DNA of 64,000 nucleotides, taken from assembly GCF_032854445.1 (NCBI RefSeq), contig NC_088300.1, forward strand, positions 77,741,966-77,805,965, in the 5' to 3' direction. Below the pieces are notes generated by a model. That model had not been told where the DNA came from, searched no databases, and worked only from the letters and a program-made list of their open reading frames with translations. Below are positions 1 to 13,960 of this stretch, piece by piece; positions within the stretch are counted from its first letter, which is position 1; each line of letters opens with the position of its first letter. Both the position numbers and the translations under genes were made by a program. The stretch comes from Liolophura sinensis (Eukaryota > Mollusca > Polyplacophora > Chitonida > Chitonidae).

Positions 1-1911
1 TGTCAAGTTCTAGAGTTAACCATATCTACCTGATCAGTCCCCAGGATCAGTGGGTGTCATGATTTATGACAAATCAAATACCTAATGTGGATAATCGCAT
101 CATAACAATGGCCCAGTTAGTCAACATACAGCATTACCTGTCCCCTGCAGTGAGGGAGGCTGACTGTATGCATATCTCCCCCATCCACCCCAGTCTGACA
201 GAGCATGCTTCAGGTCTGTGATAGTCACTCACACAGGGAGGAATGGAAGTGATTAATATTCCCTAGTCCCTAGCCATACACACATATGATAAAGATATAT
301 ATATATACCTCCACCCACATGCCTGCATCTACCACAGAACTGTATGCACACATACCTCCACCCACATGCCTGCATCTACCACAGAACTGTATGCACACAT
401 ACCTCCACCCACATGCCTGCATCTACCACAGAACTGTATGCACACATACCTCCACCCACACGCCTGCATCTACCACAGGACTGTATGCACACATACCTCC
501 ACCCACACGCCTGCATCTACCACAGGACTGTATGCACACATACCTCCACCCACACGCCTGCATCTACCACAGGACTGTATCCACACATACCTCCACCCAC
601 ACGCCTGCATCTACCACAGGACTGTATGCACACATACCTCCACCCACATGTCTGCATCTACCACAGGACTGTATGCACACATACCTCCACCCACACGCCT
701 GCATCTACCACAGGACTGTATTCACACATACCTCCACCCACACGCCTGCATCTACCACAGGACTGTATGCACACATACCTCCACTCACTTGCCTGCAGGC
801 ATCTATCACAGAACTGTATGCACACATACCTCCATCCACACGCCTGCATCTATCACAGGACTGTATGCACACATACCTCCACCCACATGCCTGCATCTAC
901 CACAAGTCTTCACTAATGTGCAGCTCACACAACACACATGCATAAAGACAGCTACCACATTTCCATGGTATTTACACGACAAGGTGGTGATGTGTTTGTA
1001 GTTGGGTTGTCCATTTGTCAGGACAAAATTAGAGCTCTACATCCTGTGTGACAATGTCCAACAAGACAGGTTTATGAGTGTAGACATAGTTTTTTTTAGA
1101 TTTTCAGCACCATCATTAACTCTGCGTCATGGATATATAAATCGATGTCTTGAAAAATCATGTGACCACAGCCTATGCATCAAAAGACTTAAATGAAGTG
1201 GATTATTTTATCGGTTTCTCCATGAAACTGTTTGCTGAGAATATGAATTGGTCACACATGATGGTCATGTTGGAAAGCGTAAATGTCCATGGCTGTGTTC
1301 TTCTGATGTCCTGCTATAAATACAGTGTGAAGTGCTCCATCTTGACCTCTAAATCTACCCATCAGCACTTCCTCAGCAGACCAGTGGTATTTCACCAGAG
1401 CCAGTCTTTATTGTACCTCTGTTTACTTACTGAATCATTTCTGATTCAATGAATCTCACTGAGCAAACTTTCAGGGGGGAAATGGCAAAGATCACAGCTA
1501 GGCATATGTATATGGGTCAGAGACTGAAGAGTTCCACAAACAACGGAGAGAATGTTAATGACCGTCAATATTGCATAATTAGAGTAGAAATAAACCTACA
1601 ACCTGTCTTTCGGGATTTCACAACTATACTTCACAATCTACACCAAAGAGAATAAGTCCTTACTAAGAACTTTTAACATAAAACTACAATGGTACATCGA
1701 TGCAGCTATGATTTCAACCACAGTAGATCAACCAGCCAACACACAATGATTTCATTTCTCCACAGAAATCCACATAATTAAGCTTCAAAAAAGTTCTACG
1801 ATGCGCAGTAAGTAACACTTTGAAATGTTTCAGCAAAAATGAGAGCACCTGTGAGTGAGGGCTATGTAATATGAACGTGGCAAAAACCCACTGGTTCATG
1901 GGTTTACTTAC
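1..1911 (-). other. Intron after the first zinc finger (5' portion)
   Basis: This is the start of the intron that follows the zinc-finger exon. It holds the 47-bp minisatellite (306-904). On either side, 1-305 and 905-1905 are unique AT-rich sequence. I looked for the second zinc finger (a C-x5-C-x9-C-x2-C exon) on the minus strand and did not find one, so it should lie outside the window. Confidence 0.8.
306..904. repeat. 47-bp minisatellite, about 12.7 copies
   Basis: The unit holds tacctccacccacatgcctg then catctaccacagaactgtat and gcacaca. Copies differ by single changes (acatgcc/acacgcc, agaac/aggac). One copy near 790 has a 4-bp insertion (cctgcaggcat). A short TA tract precedes it (296-308). 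All three plus-strand frames stay open for 190-219 codons because the unit contains no in-frame stop at any phase. I read these as by-products of the repeat, not genes. Confidence 0.95.
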
Positions 1912-2125
1912 CAAACCTTTAGGGGCATTCCTCCTGAAGAAAGCTTTACACGATTCACACGATATGGCGTCAAAGTTATAACCCAGCGCCCGATCACCAC
2001 ACACACCACAGTACTTGTCCTCTTTCTGTTTACGGCCTTTTAACGGTGGAGGCGTCTCACTCTGTGGGTGCATAGGTGAATAATGGTGGTTTGATACCGA
2101 GTCTATACTGCTGACCTCCTCAAAA
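1912..2125 (-). CDS. NR1J: Exon with nuclear receptor first zinc finger (NR1J type)
   Basis: A 214-nt internal exon. The acceptor is TGTTTATTGTTTCAG just above 2125 and the donor is TTTG/GTAAGT just below 1912. The first base completes a codon begun by AG in the previous exon (AGT, Ser), 71 codons follow, and the exon ends in phase 0. The peptide starts FEEVSSIDSVSNHH, has a basic KGRKQK stretch, then the zinc finger beginning YCGVCGDRALGYNFDAISC. Its cysteines are spaced C-x2-C-x13-C-x2-C, and the recognition helix is CESCKAFFRRNA. The P-box ESCKA separates the HR96/DAF-12/NHR-8 group from VDR/PXR-type receptors, which have EGCKG. The exon stops just after the helix (NAPKGL), so the second finger is on the next exon, below position 1. 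An in-frame ATG at 2073 (MHPQSE) could start a shorter product if an internal promoter exists. Confidence 0.96.
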
Positions 2126-5100
2126 CTGAAACAATAAACACATCACAACGTGAGAGATCAACATCTGTCATCCAGTCACTGTATAATTACTACTGGAATC
2201 TGCCAGTAATGCTCTAACTCGTTCCATTAATCTGAAGAGAAAAACAATGATGTGGGGGTGGGAGGGAAGTTGAGAAGTTGGTGTTCCAGGTTTAGCAGTG
2301 TGATATATAGATATGTTTCATTCCACAGGAAGGACTGACGTATCTTATCACTGTTACACAAGGTATACCAATATGCATGTCATTAGACAGGGATAACTTT
2401 GAGTTTGAATAATATAAGCATGGACGTGAACAGTTAGCATAAAACCCTAACGCAGGTAGACTGACCAGCGGCCACACCGGTTATGTGTTACCACAGTCGT
2501 CACTGCTCTGGTCTTAATCTCTGTGACCAAAGTCTTTTATCTCTGATAAGTTAACTGAGACACGTTTATACTCGTACACGTTTTTAATGGTGGAAGAAAT
2601 AAATACAACATACAATCAAACACAACACAGTTTTGTTATGCAAACCCTGAGCTTTAGTTTTTTTAACAAGAGTGTCAAAACGTTTCTTTAAAACTGACAC
2701 TAAACTTTTCTGACAATTTGCTGAACTGAACAGTTGCAAACATTAATAATCCTGATTTGTACAGAGATTTATTTATGATGCTTCCAGGCCTGAGGCTATA
2801 GATGCTAACATTTCAGACAGTGGAGCTTACTGAAATCTACAACATATTAGACAGCAGAAAAAGGTCATGTGGCATTAAACATATCAAGCTGTTCAGAACT
2901 GAAACCTATCAAAGCTAATCATAATATATATGTGCACATCATATAAGGTCAGAAAGGTCAATGCCACCACACAAGAGGAACATACAGCTAAATGAACTTC
3001 TGAGTATAGGTATGGTCAATGGCATCACTATTGTGCTCTGCAACAGAAAGTGCTACTTAATACCTCCAGAAATATTATGTTGTGACGTAGTTTATAAGGT
3101 GTTTAGCCAAACTGTGTCAGTTTACTGCTACACTGCTGGATGATGCAGGTGACAGCATATCCTTGGCCCAAAAAACACACAAGCCCTTCAGGCCAGAGAT
3201 CAGATGGGGGGAAAGATTCATGAAGCAGTTACGGCACGCTCTACCCACATGTGACGCCATGCTGTGTTTGTTTTAAGCATAATTACAGAGGTGATGGGGC
3301 TACCTCTGCCTCTCCCCTACCCCCCCCCCCACTCCCCATTCCTGTGTTCCATATGTCAATCACAGAATGCCATCTATATAAGACGTCCACCAAAACAGCC
3401 TGGCTTCAGCTCACAATTTTTGGGATATTTATCTTGGATGCTTTAGGAAAATTGTGAAGTTTAGAGTTGGCAAGCAGGAAAAAATTAGAGCAAAAATCAG
3501 TGGAAATATGAGGAAAAAGCTGAACAAACAGTGCTGGTGTGTCTGCTCGCTGGTCCAGGCCTCCTAACACATGAATCAACATCCGTTTTACAAACAATAG
3601 TCTTTAGCACATGGCTCAGCGTTGGGTCTGGGGCGCTGGAAACTGGGGGACCTTGACAATTGGATGTGGTAAAGCCTGTAAGCCCCCACTTCCACACACG
3701 TGAGCCGCCTCACTCAAACCTTCGCCATTTCTACCCCTAGTTTTCAAAACAAGCAAGGATTTGCATGTTTCCCCTGGATGGCAGCAGTTTCCTATAAGCA
3801 AACAAGTCGCTCAAAACTGTTTGTGACAGACAAACAATGGCTTAACCAATACAATATGACAGTTTTATTTTCAACCCAAATTTGGCATTTCTCAACCAGG
3901 AACAATTGGCGTATTACCTACAAACTTTCAGACAACGGATCATCTTTGCTGCACGCATATCAGTCAGTCACAAAATTTGCCAAAATATATTTCAAAGTAA
4001 ATATATCTCTATTCAAAAGTCAAAAACTTAATCTGACACACACATGTACAATAAGTTATATAGCCTATTGAAATTTATTACAATGTGGTGAAGCTTACAT
4101 GAGCAATGAAATACCAAAGCTTTTGAAAGGGTTTCAAAAGATCTTCTACGTGACTACTTGACTTGACAGGGGTGTGGTGTTTAAATTATCTGTATTGTGT
4201 TCAATCTATGGTTTTCAGATTTTATCAAAAACTATTAAGTATGCGGAAATTCCTTCAATCATTTTGGTGTTTTCACATCAGATTTCATTGCTATTCATGT
4301 ATTCATGCAGCTGAAACTTTGATTTGCATATGAAGGTTACAGTATCCATGGCAATCGATATAGCTCAGAAGGCCTTGACAGAAGTTATGCTGTGGTGAGC
4401 TTAGGCTTGCTCAACAACTTTTCTGCACTCAGTGACTCCTTGACCTATTTAAGCTTTGATGACCTTTGCACCCTGACCCTTCTGATTCTCTACTTTACTT
4501 CCAGGCTGGAAAGAATTTCAAGGAGAAACAGGCCTGTTGAAGGGTGGGGAGGGGTATCTTGACTGTAGTGACATCTACAATTAAAACTTAAAGCTGAATA
4601 ACATTGTTTACATTTCATAATTGTTTGCATAAATGATCATCAAATAAGACAGTGCTCCTATTTTTATCAAATAAGGCTTACTTGAGAAACATGCTAAAAT
4701 TAATACAGTTTGAGCAAGTTGTCAGAGGTGCTTATGCCAAATAACAAGCTGCTTATCAAATCAGTCGCGGTCAGCCATCCATAACACAGACTTCACCAAG
4801 AGTCTATAATGGCTATTATGATATCCAGCCTGTCCTTAACCCTAATCAGTTTACCACAACCGCTGTACCTAGTGACCCTGGCTTCTGTGGCCTGCTGATA
4901 TACAGCCGGGCCATACTGGCCAGCAGTCTGCCATCCACAGCCATTATCCTACATTAACTTGCTTACTTCATGCCTCATTGACTATCCCTATTTCTCAACG
5001 CTGGCAATGGGCTTCAGATATATATGGCAGGCAGGCCCAGACTTACACAGCAAAAACAATCTGTTAAGCCATAGCATATATTTCAAAACACTTAATTCTT

Positions 5101-8100
5101 TCACTTCCTCAATAAAAGCAAAAATACATGTCACAGATTTATCTATGGCGTATTCATATACGTGAGATATCTGGGAAATAATTTAACACTATGATGCAAT
5201 AACCTAGATTACTGCGGTCATATCTTCGTTTAATTATCATTCAGTATTGCATAATTCCGCATATTAATGTCACCTGCTAGTCAGCTGCACAGGTAAGTTA
5301 TGACATAAAGAAGGCAGCGTTACGCCGTGTCTGATGAGCTTGGGTAGCTCATTGACCAGGCATGCTCTCCTCTGTACACTCACTGATTACAGGATCTATG
5401 GAAGCCACATTTAGCCAGGCATTAAGAAGTGTGGGGAGTACTAGCGTAGAAGGTCAGGTATTCCAGAGTACAACAAAGATTAACCCAGGTAGTACTGGGC
5501 AATTAGCAGCTAGCCGGCTAGGATAGCATCCTGATCGTGCTTTCCAACCATGACCTTTTCAACCTTCTGTCAAAATACCAACCAGATGATTTAATAATTG
5601 TCAACCACATGAGGATTAATACTATAGATTCAATTGAACATTCTGTTCACATACAAAGGAAATAATCTGTCTACAGCCATGCTTGGGAGCTCACCTCATT
5701 CATGTGTGGAGATTAGATCGCAAAAATAACCCACTTAATTACATTATTAAAAAGTATAAGCCACAACAATCACATCAGCTTTACTGCAAACTCATGAGAT
5801 TAAATAGCTGATTATAAAAGAGAAGTTTGTAATGAATCCACTGAGGAATTCAGGATGAAGTCAACATTGGAATTAATTTAATTAGAATAACGTAATGCCC
5901 TTTTTTTCTTAACATGTAGTTTTCTTGGCCTCGCTATCAACAAAGACATAAGTTTTATAAACTATATCCATGCAAAATTAAACATTGTGTTATGATACAC
6001 AGCTTGCTGGATGCATTCTGAGAGAATGTTAGTAACATTTCTTACTACTGTCACAGAGGAGTTCCTTTGCCCCCATAGTGGTATAATTTACAGAGCCTTT
6101 CAATCTGTGTAAGGTTGGGGAAAACAATCCCAACATTCTTGGGCTGTTGAATCCCTTTCACAAATCAACAAGCGGCTTGAGCTGGTCATGGCCCAGCAAA
6201 CAAACCCAGCAAAACCTTTCTTCCAGCACTTCTGCTTAAATTACTCCGAACTCTGACCTTCGACAGAACATTTGCCTACAAAAAAGTGGCCAGCAAAGCC
6301 ACAACAAAAGTACTCAAAACCAGATGTTAGAGTCCCCTGGGCCTGTCAAACTTCTGACTCTCAAAGTTCACCAGCAGCCACACACTGTACATAAGGATGA
6401 AGCTGACTGGTAATACCTTACATAAAACTAGAAATATACTGCAACTTTGGTCTACAAAAATACCAGTGACATTCACATGCAGACCACTGAATCCATCACA
6501 TGCCCGCATCACTTTGCTCTGTGCATAACACATGCTTTATAGGATTTCTGAATTTCCTATCCTCCTGTAGTTTCAAATAACATCACTGAAAGGCTTTATT
6601 CTTCTTACCTAGACTCTGTTCAGTGAAAAAAAGTTACAATAACATTTCAGTTAAATTTTGAAACATACATAAATCTGCTGGGATGGACTTTAGTGTATTT
6701 TTTACAACAACATAACCTAAACCTGGCATAGAATGGTATGGTACATCAATGTCTACAGAATAGACTTATTAATTTATCTGATTGTTGTTTGACATCGTAC
6801 ACAAGATTTAGCCCATATGACTGTGGTCGGGATCAGTGTTATGGTAGGTACTAAGATTATGATGGTGGGTGTGAACAGTTCTGTTTGTATCATTTAGTTG
6901 TTTGATATGTGCGAACACCCGGGTGCTATGTAGGTTAAAGTCTGCTATCAGAGTTGTAATGGGTGCGCACTTGGGTCTCCACAGGCCCACAGTGATTAAT
7001 AACAGTCTGGTAAGAGTGAGCCGGGGTTATAGCACCCAACAGGTAAGCAAAAAAATGGCGACCTTACAGCTGTAACCTGGTTATATTGCACTGAGGGGCC
7101 GGGTGGATGCCAGCAGAGGTAAACTGAGGTGAAATGATTATGTGGTACCAGCAGTACACATCAGTAAGATTATCTGTTAGTACTACAGGTAGAAGCATCT
7201 CTAGCTCTCACACAGTACAAGATCAGGTAAAACTACCCACACTCAGCACACCATCCTAGAATAAACAACATGCACAAAGGCTTAAACATCTTCATCAGCT
7301 TACCATTTTTTATCCTTTCACACATAAAAGGGTAATTTGGATGTTATTACTTCATGTGCCTTGCGTTGAATCTGGATTGTTTAATGTCCAGGCTTCAGAT
7401 GAAATGTAAATCTTATGGTTTACTCAGATAACAAAATATCAATATTTGCTGAAACCAAAAGATTGAAAGTCTACAGTACATGTACCTGTAATACTGACTG
7501 CACCAGGTCACACAGGTAAGTTATACCATGACATAAGGCAAACTCCTAGGGGGAATGTGTAAGTGACAGGAAAACCTGGTCTGGGTGCCCACTCAGGTGG
7601 GCTACACGTGATCGGTGGACAGGGGGTTGTGATCTATCATTACCTATGAAGTTCATTCAGTGGATTACTCCCTATTGACTTTATACTGTGAATATCTGGT
7701 TGTTAACTGATGTAGTTCAAACCCCTAAATCAACTGCCAAATCTAGTACAAAACCAGGCACTTGACGGCAATGTCAAAAGGAAATTAGAAGAGAAAAGTT
7801 GCAAGAGCCACACACACCTGTGGATACTGGAATACAAAACAAAATGGAATTGTTTTTCTGACAGTGCATATATCAAAGTTAGCCCAGGAGTTGCTTCACG
7901 CAGGGTATGATGAAACAAACTAAAGAGAAAGCAGACAATCAATTCTCTGTGAAGGTAGACGTAATACCTGTGGGCATAAAGCTAATCACACAGGTGACTG
8001 ACCCAGGGCTAGGTTGCTCGAGCCACACCCTACACATCAAGGTAAATGCTCTGCTCTTGTACTTGACTAGGCTATATCAGTCTTATACCTGTCCTGTCTC

Positions 8101-8547
8101 ATCTATCACACAAGGTTATTGGCCCAAAGACATCAGAAACCATCTTGTAATTAAAGAGACTAAAGAACAGTAATAAATCTTGCTGTTCCAATGTAAGCAG
8201 ATCGTCCAAGTTATCTGAAACGTTTACAGACAAATATTACAGATTGTCTAAACAATAGCTCACCTGTTTACCGGTGAGACAAGCAACACCTTGATGTGAG
8301 AAGGCGGGGGGAATTAATTAAAGTCTCACAAAACACAACCACACATCAGCTTGACTTTTTACCCTTTTGTATTAAGAGGTTGTCGTGAATATGACACATG
8401 TGCTTGCCGACTCCATATGAAAGTTAATTCAGCAGAAAACAAATGCTGCGAAGACAATGTCAGTTAAACAGGCTCTTTGATGATAAAGAGGCTATACAGA
8501 GACTCGGTAGAGGGGTAACAGAGATGGTTCTGTTTAATGTGAGGTAA

Positions 8548-8725
8548 GATGAAAGGACTTGCATGAGGCGGGCACTAGTTTGCGATGAAAGGACTTGCAT
8601 GAGGCGGGCACTAGTTTGCGATGAAAGGACTTGCATGAGGCAGACATTAGTGTGCGATGGAAGGACTTGCATGAGGCGGACATTAGTGTGCGATGGAAGG
8701 ACTTGCATGAGGCGGGCACTAGTGT
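8548..8725. repeat. 36-bp minisatellite, about 5 copies
   Basis: The unit reads gatgaaaggacttgcatgag then gcgggcactagtttgc. The first two copies are near-identical, while copies 3-5 carry cattagtgtgc and gatgga variants. The unit is a multiple of 3, so minus-strand frames give repeated SCKSFHRTLMSA-like peptides; I do not regard these as coding. Confidence 0.93.
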
Positions 8726-10129
8726 AATTCTTACATCTGCAGCCAATCATCTTGATACTTTAGAAGGTTAGGGTGTGAGGGTAATGCTATGTCCTGGAGA
8801 GTAGTCAGCCAGGATTCAGCTCTTTCTGCTTCACAGGATAATGTACACATGATATACAGGCTCTGGGTGGGGAGAGAGTTCACTGCTGCAATATGGTACC
8901 TCCAGCCTCAGCACAACACAGCACATAGCAGCAGCCACAGCCTTTAGTGCAATTCTAGTTCATCTGCACCTGCAACTATAGGACTCTCCACTTTCTGTCA
9001 AAAAGTAAGCACTTGCAGTGCTCCCATAAATATAAATAGTTTCAAAATAATTAAGTTTGTTGTATAAAAATTTACACCATATCTATACATGTACAACACA
9101 CATCCCAGCCCAAACATGTAACTGTCAACTCAAATGTTTCTTTTAAACATAACACAAATATGATCCTCCAGAACGGAACCATGTACATGTATGTCGCATA
9201 TGATTTCATACAACTTCATTACATGTCAGCATCTACTTTTACACTTCAAAAATCTTGTCCAAATATGTTTTTTAAACTACATTCTTTTGGTTGATCTTCA
9301 AGCTTTCATCTGGATATGTGTTCGTAAATCACCGATCTTTTTGGCTGTAAAGCTATTTCGTAAGGCTGATATCACAAGTCAGCTTAAATTGTCAGAAGTT
9401 ATGAGATTGTGGATCTGGGATTTGATCCTCACAGTAACATGTTAGCTGAAGGTAAAGGTCTTCCTAAAGGGGACAGGTGAATAGGGTAAAGCTGTAGGTG
9501 TTTGTGAGCAAGTAATTAAGACTGTCAGGTAAATGAGAGGTAGTGCTACAGTTGTACATGTGGCTAGTCCCCAGTCTTCAGCTGTGTGAGAACACTGTGT
9601 TAAAGGTCATCACAAAAATTAAACATTCCTCGGCCTGAAAATAAACCCAGTGGAGATTACATTCGTATTTCCAGGGCTGCCAGCAGAGTAAAGATGCCCC
9701 CTTGTCGGGCCAAGTTGGTCAGTTTGTCCGCTGAACATAGCAGAAGCCTGATGATATTTGACGTCTATTCTGCTACCAGAATCCCACTAACATCCAACAA
9801 CTCTGTGCAGGTGTCTTACAGTAACAGTATCTCTCCCCTGAATAGTGTTAGCGTACAAACACCACCTGACTTAGCACCTACTCTAACTCTGTTTACCAGC
9901 ACATTACAGCAATGTTCAGTCATGATGTGTCATGTTTTACAACTGCATCAGGCTGTTTTGGTAGTCACTCCAGTTGTGTGTACTTCATCCTGTATCCTGT
10001 TGCATGTTTGCACATTCATATTAAAATATTAAATTGTTTATAGTTTAACAGACACGCGTGTTTTCATAATACCCCTGGAAAATCAATAGCTATCTGATAT
10101 AGCAAAACCCTCAAACACCTTAACACAAA

Positions 10130-10133
<4 letters not shown>

Positions 10134-10194
<61 letters not shown>
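10134..10194. repeat. (CA)n-(TA)n compound microsatellite
   Basis: About 19 CA dinucleotides run directly into about 11 TA dinucleotides. It is likely length-polymorphic. It lies 60 bp before the 63-bp array. Confidence 0.97.
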
Positions 10195-10254
10195 GAAAGA
10201 TGATGTGGAGAATAGGTATAAGAAAATAAATAGGTATATATATAAATATATGAG

Positions 10255-10755
10255 TCTATAACCCTATATAATTTCCTAGGTAAATATGATATTTACAGCT
10301 TTGGCAATCAGCAAGTCTTTCTATAACCCTATGTGATTTCCTAGGTAAATCTGATACACAGCTTTGTCAATCAGCAAGTCTTTCTATAACCCTATGTGAT
10401 TTCCTAGGTAAATCTGATACACAGCTTTGTCAATCAGCAAATCTTTCTATTACCCTATGTGATTTCCTAGGTAAATCTGATACACAGCTTTGTCAATCAG
10501 CAAGTCTTTCTATAACCCTATGTGATTTCCTAGGTAAATCTGATACACAGCTTTGGCAATCAGCAAGTCTTTCTATAACCCTATGTGATTTCCTAGGTAA
10601 ATCTGATACACAGCTTTGGCAATCAGCAAGTCTTTCTATAACCCTATGTGATTTCCTAGGTAAATCTGATACACAGCTTTGTCAATCAGCAAGTCTTTCT
10701 ATTACCCTATGTGATTTCCTAGGTAAATCTGATACACAGCTTTGTCAATCAGCAA
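10255..10755. repeat. 63-bp minisatellite, 8 copies
   Basis: The unit includes tctataaccctatgtgattt, cctaggtaaatctgatacac and agctttgtcaatcagcaagt. The first copy is the most diverged (tatataa, with a 2-bp longer gatatttac block). Internal copies differ mainly at g/t in tttgtcaat/tttggcaat and in ataaccc/attaccc, suggesting recent expansion by unequal exchange or slippage. Confidence 0.96.
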
Positions 10756-11545
10756 CTAGGTGTAGTCAGCAGCAGACCCCAAATCTATTCCATGAAAAAA
10801 CTATGAGAGAGAGGAATGGCTTTTGCTTGATCAGTGCCAAAAACAAAGGGATTTTGGGGGAAAGGGGAGCAGGGAGGGTGCGGGGTCAGGATGAAAATGA
10901 AGGCAAAGCTTCAAGGCCCTGGTTCAGGGAGTGCATGTCACAAATTGCACAGGGGTAAGAACAATGAGAATATTGTGTTTGGGAACATGTGATAAGGAGG
11001 CAGAGGTTTTGTCCACTACAGGAAATCACAAGGAAATCCAGACTGATGACATTTCCGCACAAACTCTCATCTATAGATACATGGATTTTTTTCTCTGTTC
11101 TAGCAGCCACACCACAAACAATTGTGCAAGTCTCCATCATTCGTTTAGACTCTTTTTTATGGGTGGTCCTTAAATATAGACAATACTTAATGAAATGCAG
11201 AAAAAGCCACCTTTCAAAACAGCAATTGTAGGATCAATTGTGCTGACACACAGTATCACTCCAGCTCCCTGTGCCCCTTCCCATAAAGCTAACAAACTGA
11301 CCAAGCAGAGGCAGTCTCGTCATTAGGGAAACACGTTCTATGTCAACTAGCTCTACAACACAGTCATAAAAATGTTGACAAGCTGTTAAATCAAAAGTTT
11401 GTTGTTTAGGTTTGTTGGCCTTGAACTGTTTCTGATACTTCCTCTAGGATATGACATGGAAACTCACTGATTAGAGCCTATATTCTGAGGAAATGCAAAA
11501 CATAAGTCAATTTAATGAGTCTTTAATGATCATTCAGTGACATTC

Positions 11546-11832
11546 AATGTTGTGATGTTGCACTTGATGTGACACAACAATATCCCCACAAGAATGTTGT
11601 GGTGTTGCACTTGATGTGACACAACGATATCCCCACAAGAATGTTGTGGTGTTGCACTTGATGTGACACAACGATATCCCCACAAGAATGTTGTGGTGTT
11701 GCACTTGATGTGACACAACGATATCCCCACAAGAATGTTGTGGTGTTGCACTTGATGTGACACAACGATATCCCCACAAGAATGTTGTGGTGTTGCACTT
11801 GATGTGACCCAATGATATCCCCACAAGAATGT
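11546..11832. repeat. 47-bp minisatellite, about 6 copies
   Basis: The unit includes aatgttgtggtgttgcactt, gatgtgacacaacgatatcc and ccacaag. TTGTGG near the unit start and CCACAA at its end can pair, so each unit can form a small hairpin. Four middle copies are identical. The unit length equals that of the 306-904 array, but the sequences are unrelated. Confidence 0.95.
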
Positions 11833-13400
11833 GGATTTTCTTTAACATGTTATCATACACAATTTACAGCTTCCATTTATTGATACATACAGTTAGGCTC
11901 ATTAGATTTTCACATTTTTGGTTTTGATCCACTTATTTATACACGTACTAGTATGCAAAATTTAATCAATTATGCAAATCTCAATACGTCCCTGATGTCA
12001 TTTGTGTTATCAGAAAAAGCTGTTATCATTTCTTGTACATGTACATTGAATATTTGCAAATATTGTAATTAATTGTGATCATATGCCAAAGTTTCAATAC
12101 CAAATTGTCTGATTTTGTAAAATGCCTAAAATTTACTGGTTAACAAGTTCATTTATTTACACTAAGCAAGCCTCAAAAGAGATAATTTTGTACCTGTCAA
12201 TAACAGACAGATCTAAGATAAAAACTAACATTGCCATGGACTGCCAGTCTTTAGGTTTCCAGTGTCTTTGTTGACTGTGTTGCTGTGTTTGGGTATACTT
12301 CAAAGGTTTCACATCCATCACCTTCACACAAGACATATTTTTCATTTGTTTGCAGTCATACACATGGAATCGGGATTCCAAAGAATTTTATTTGAATATT
12401 AATACTTGCTGGGGGCTTGTATGTAAGACAAAGCGTGGACAAACAAGTGTTGTGGGAGAAGGTTGTTTGCACAAGTCTGTGTGGACAGACCGCGGTATGC
12501 TTCACTCGGATGATGGAACCACTCAGACCATTCCTTTAATGTCTGACCACTACCTCGCCGTGCCAGGAACCAGACTGGTCACAGCACAACCAGCATCCAC
12601 AAAGCTGGAGTCAGCGCCATCGGAATGTTACAGGAGCGTCCACAAGTCACAGACTACCACCATCCAGCATCAAGGCAGACAAGGTTTCAAAAAATGTGAG
12701 CAGTTTGTGGTAGATAGGCATACATCTGCACTCACCAGCTAGTGATCCGAGAGAAAGGTAACAATGTATAAACAGCTAACACTGCTCAACATAAGCACCT
12801 CTCAAACCATACAGGGGATGTGTAACCAATTCAGTGCTCGAGCCCCCAAGCACTGCTTGCACTACATATGTACTAGTCCATGCAAATAATTCACTGTGTA
12901 AAAAATGATGGCTTAGCAGATTGATAAAGAAAACAATCAACAGCACACTACATGTTATTTCTCTGAAAAATACTCATGTAACCAGTCTTTTATTTGGCAT
13001 GCTGTCAAATAAACAAAAAAAAAATTTAAAAATTGTGAATAAAACTGCTTTGGCATGCAGTCAAACATGCAAATAAGAATTTAAAAATGTTGACAACTTT
13101 ATGACAGACTGCTATGACTATCCCAGAGAATTATCAATCTTGCAGATGATGAGACTGAGTGAGTGACAGGCTTGACAGGATTTGAGACACAGATGCCTCA
13201 GGCCATTTATCTGGCAGTTTTACCTGGCTATTAATAACCCACAAATCCAAAACACAACTATACCTATTCATCAGATTTTTTACCAGAATCTGATTATGAA
13301 ATATTAGTAACAATGAGCTGGATTTCTTAAACTGCACTCAGTTACCTGACACAGAAGGTTCATACAGAAAAATAGCGGACAGAGGATGAAAGCTGGGTAC

Positions 13401-13742
13401 ATGTACCTATCCAAGTTCATAGATGTGTACCTGTCCAAGTTCATGGATGTGTAGCTGTCCAAGTTCATGGATATGTACCTGTCCAAGTCCAAGTTCATGG
13501 ATATGTACCTGTCCAAGATCATGGATGTGTACCTGTCCAAGTTCACGGATGTGTACCTGTCCAAGTTCATGGATGTGTACCTGTCCAAGTTCATGGATGC
13601 GTACCTGTCCACGTTCAAGGATGCGTCCCAGTCCAAGTTCATGGATGTGTACCTGTCCAAGTAGATGCATACCTGTCCCAGTTCATGGACATGTACCTGT
13701 CTCAGTTCATGGATGTGTACCTGTCCCAGTTCATGGACGTGG
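13401..13742. repeat. 24-bp minisatellite, about 14 copies
   Basis: The unit is gtgtacctgtccaagttcat followed by ggat, with one 30-bp copy at about 13480 and diverged copies at the 3' end (ccagtccaag, ctcagttcat). It is a multiple of 3, so it produces open frames on both strands (for example MDVYLSKF on plus and MNLDRYTS on minus). No promoter, signal or homology supports translation. Confidence 0.94.
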
Positions 13743-13960
13743 ACCAGACCACAGACAAATCACACAACCAAAGAAGCAGATTCTCAAAACAAAAACAAAT
13801 AATCCAAATTAAGTCTAACCTTTTCACTCTTAAATCACGGACACCCTGACTATTTCCAACATGCCAGAACATCTGAAGCACCTATGTGTATAATTATTTA
13901 CAGTCACCTGAAGTTTTCATTCCGCAGTTCAGTCATTATGAAATTTTGTCCTACAGTTCT

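Noticed and set aside
12350-12742. 130-codon plus-strand ORF outside repeats
   Set aside because: I recognise no domain. It is on the opposite strand within the intron and its codon use is not convincing. A database search could reopen it if it matched a transposon or known protein.
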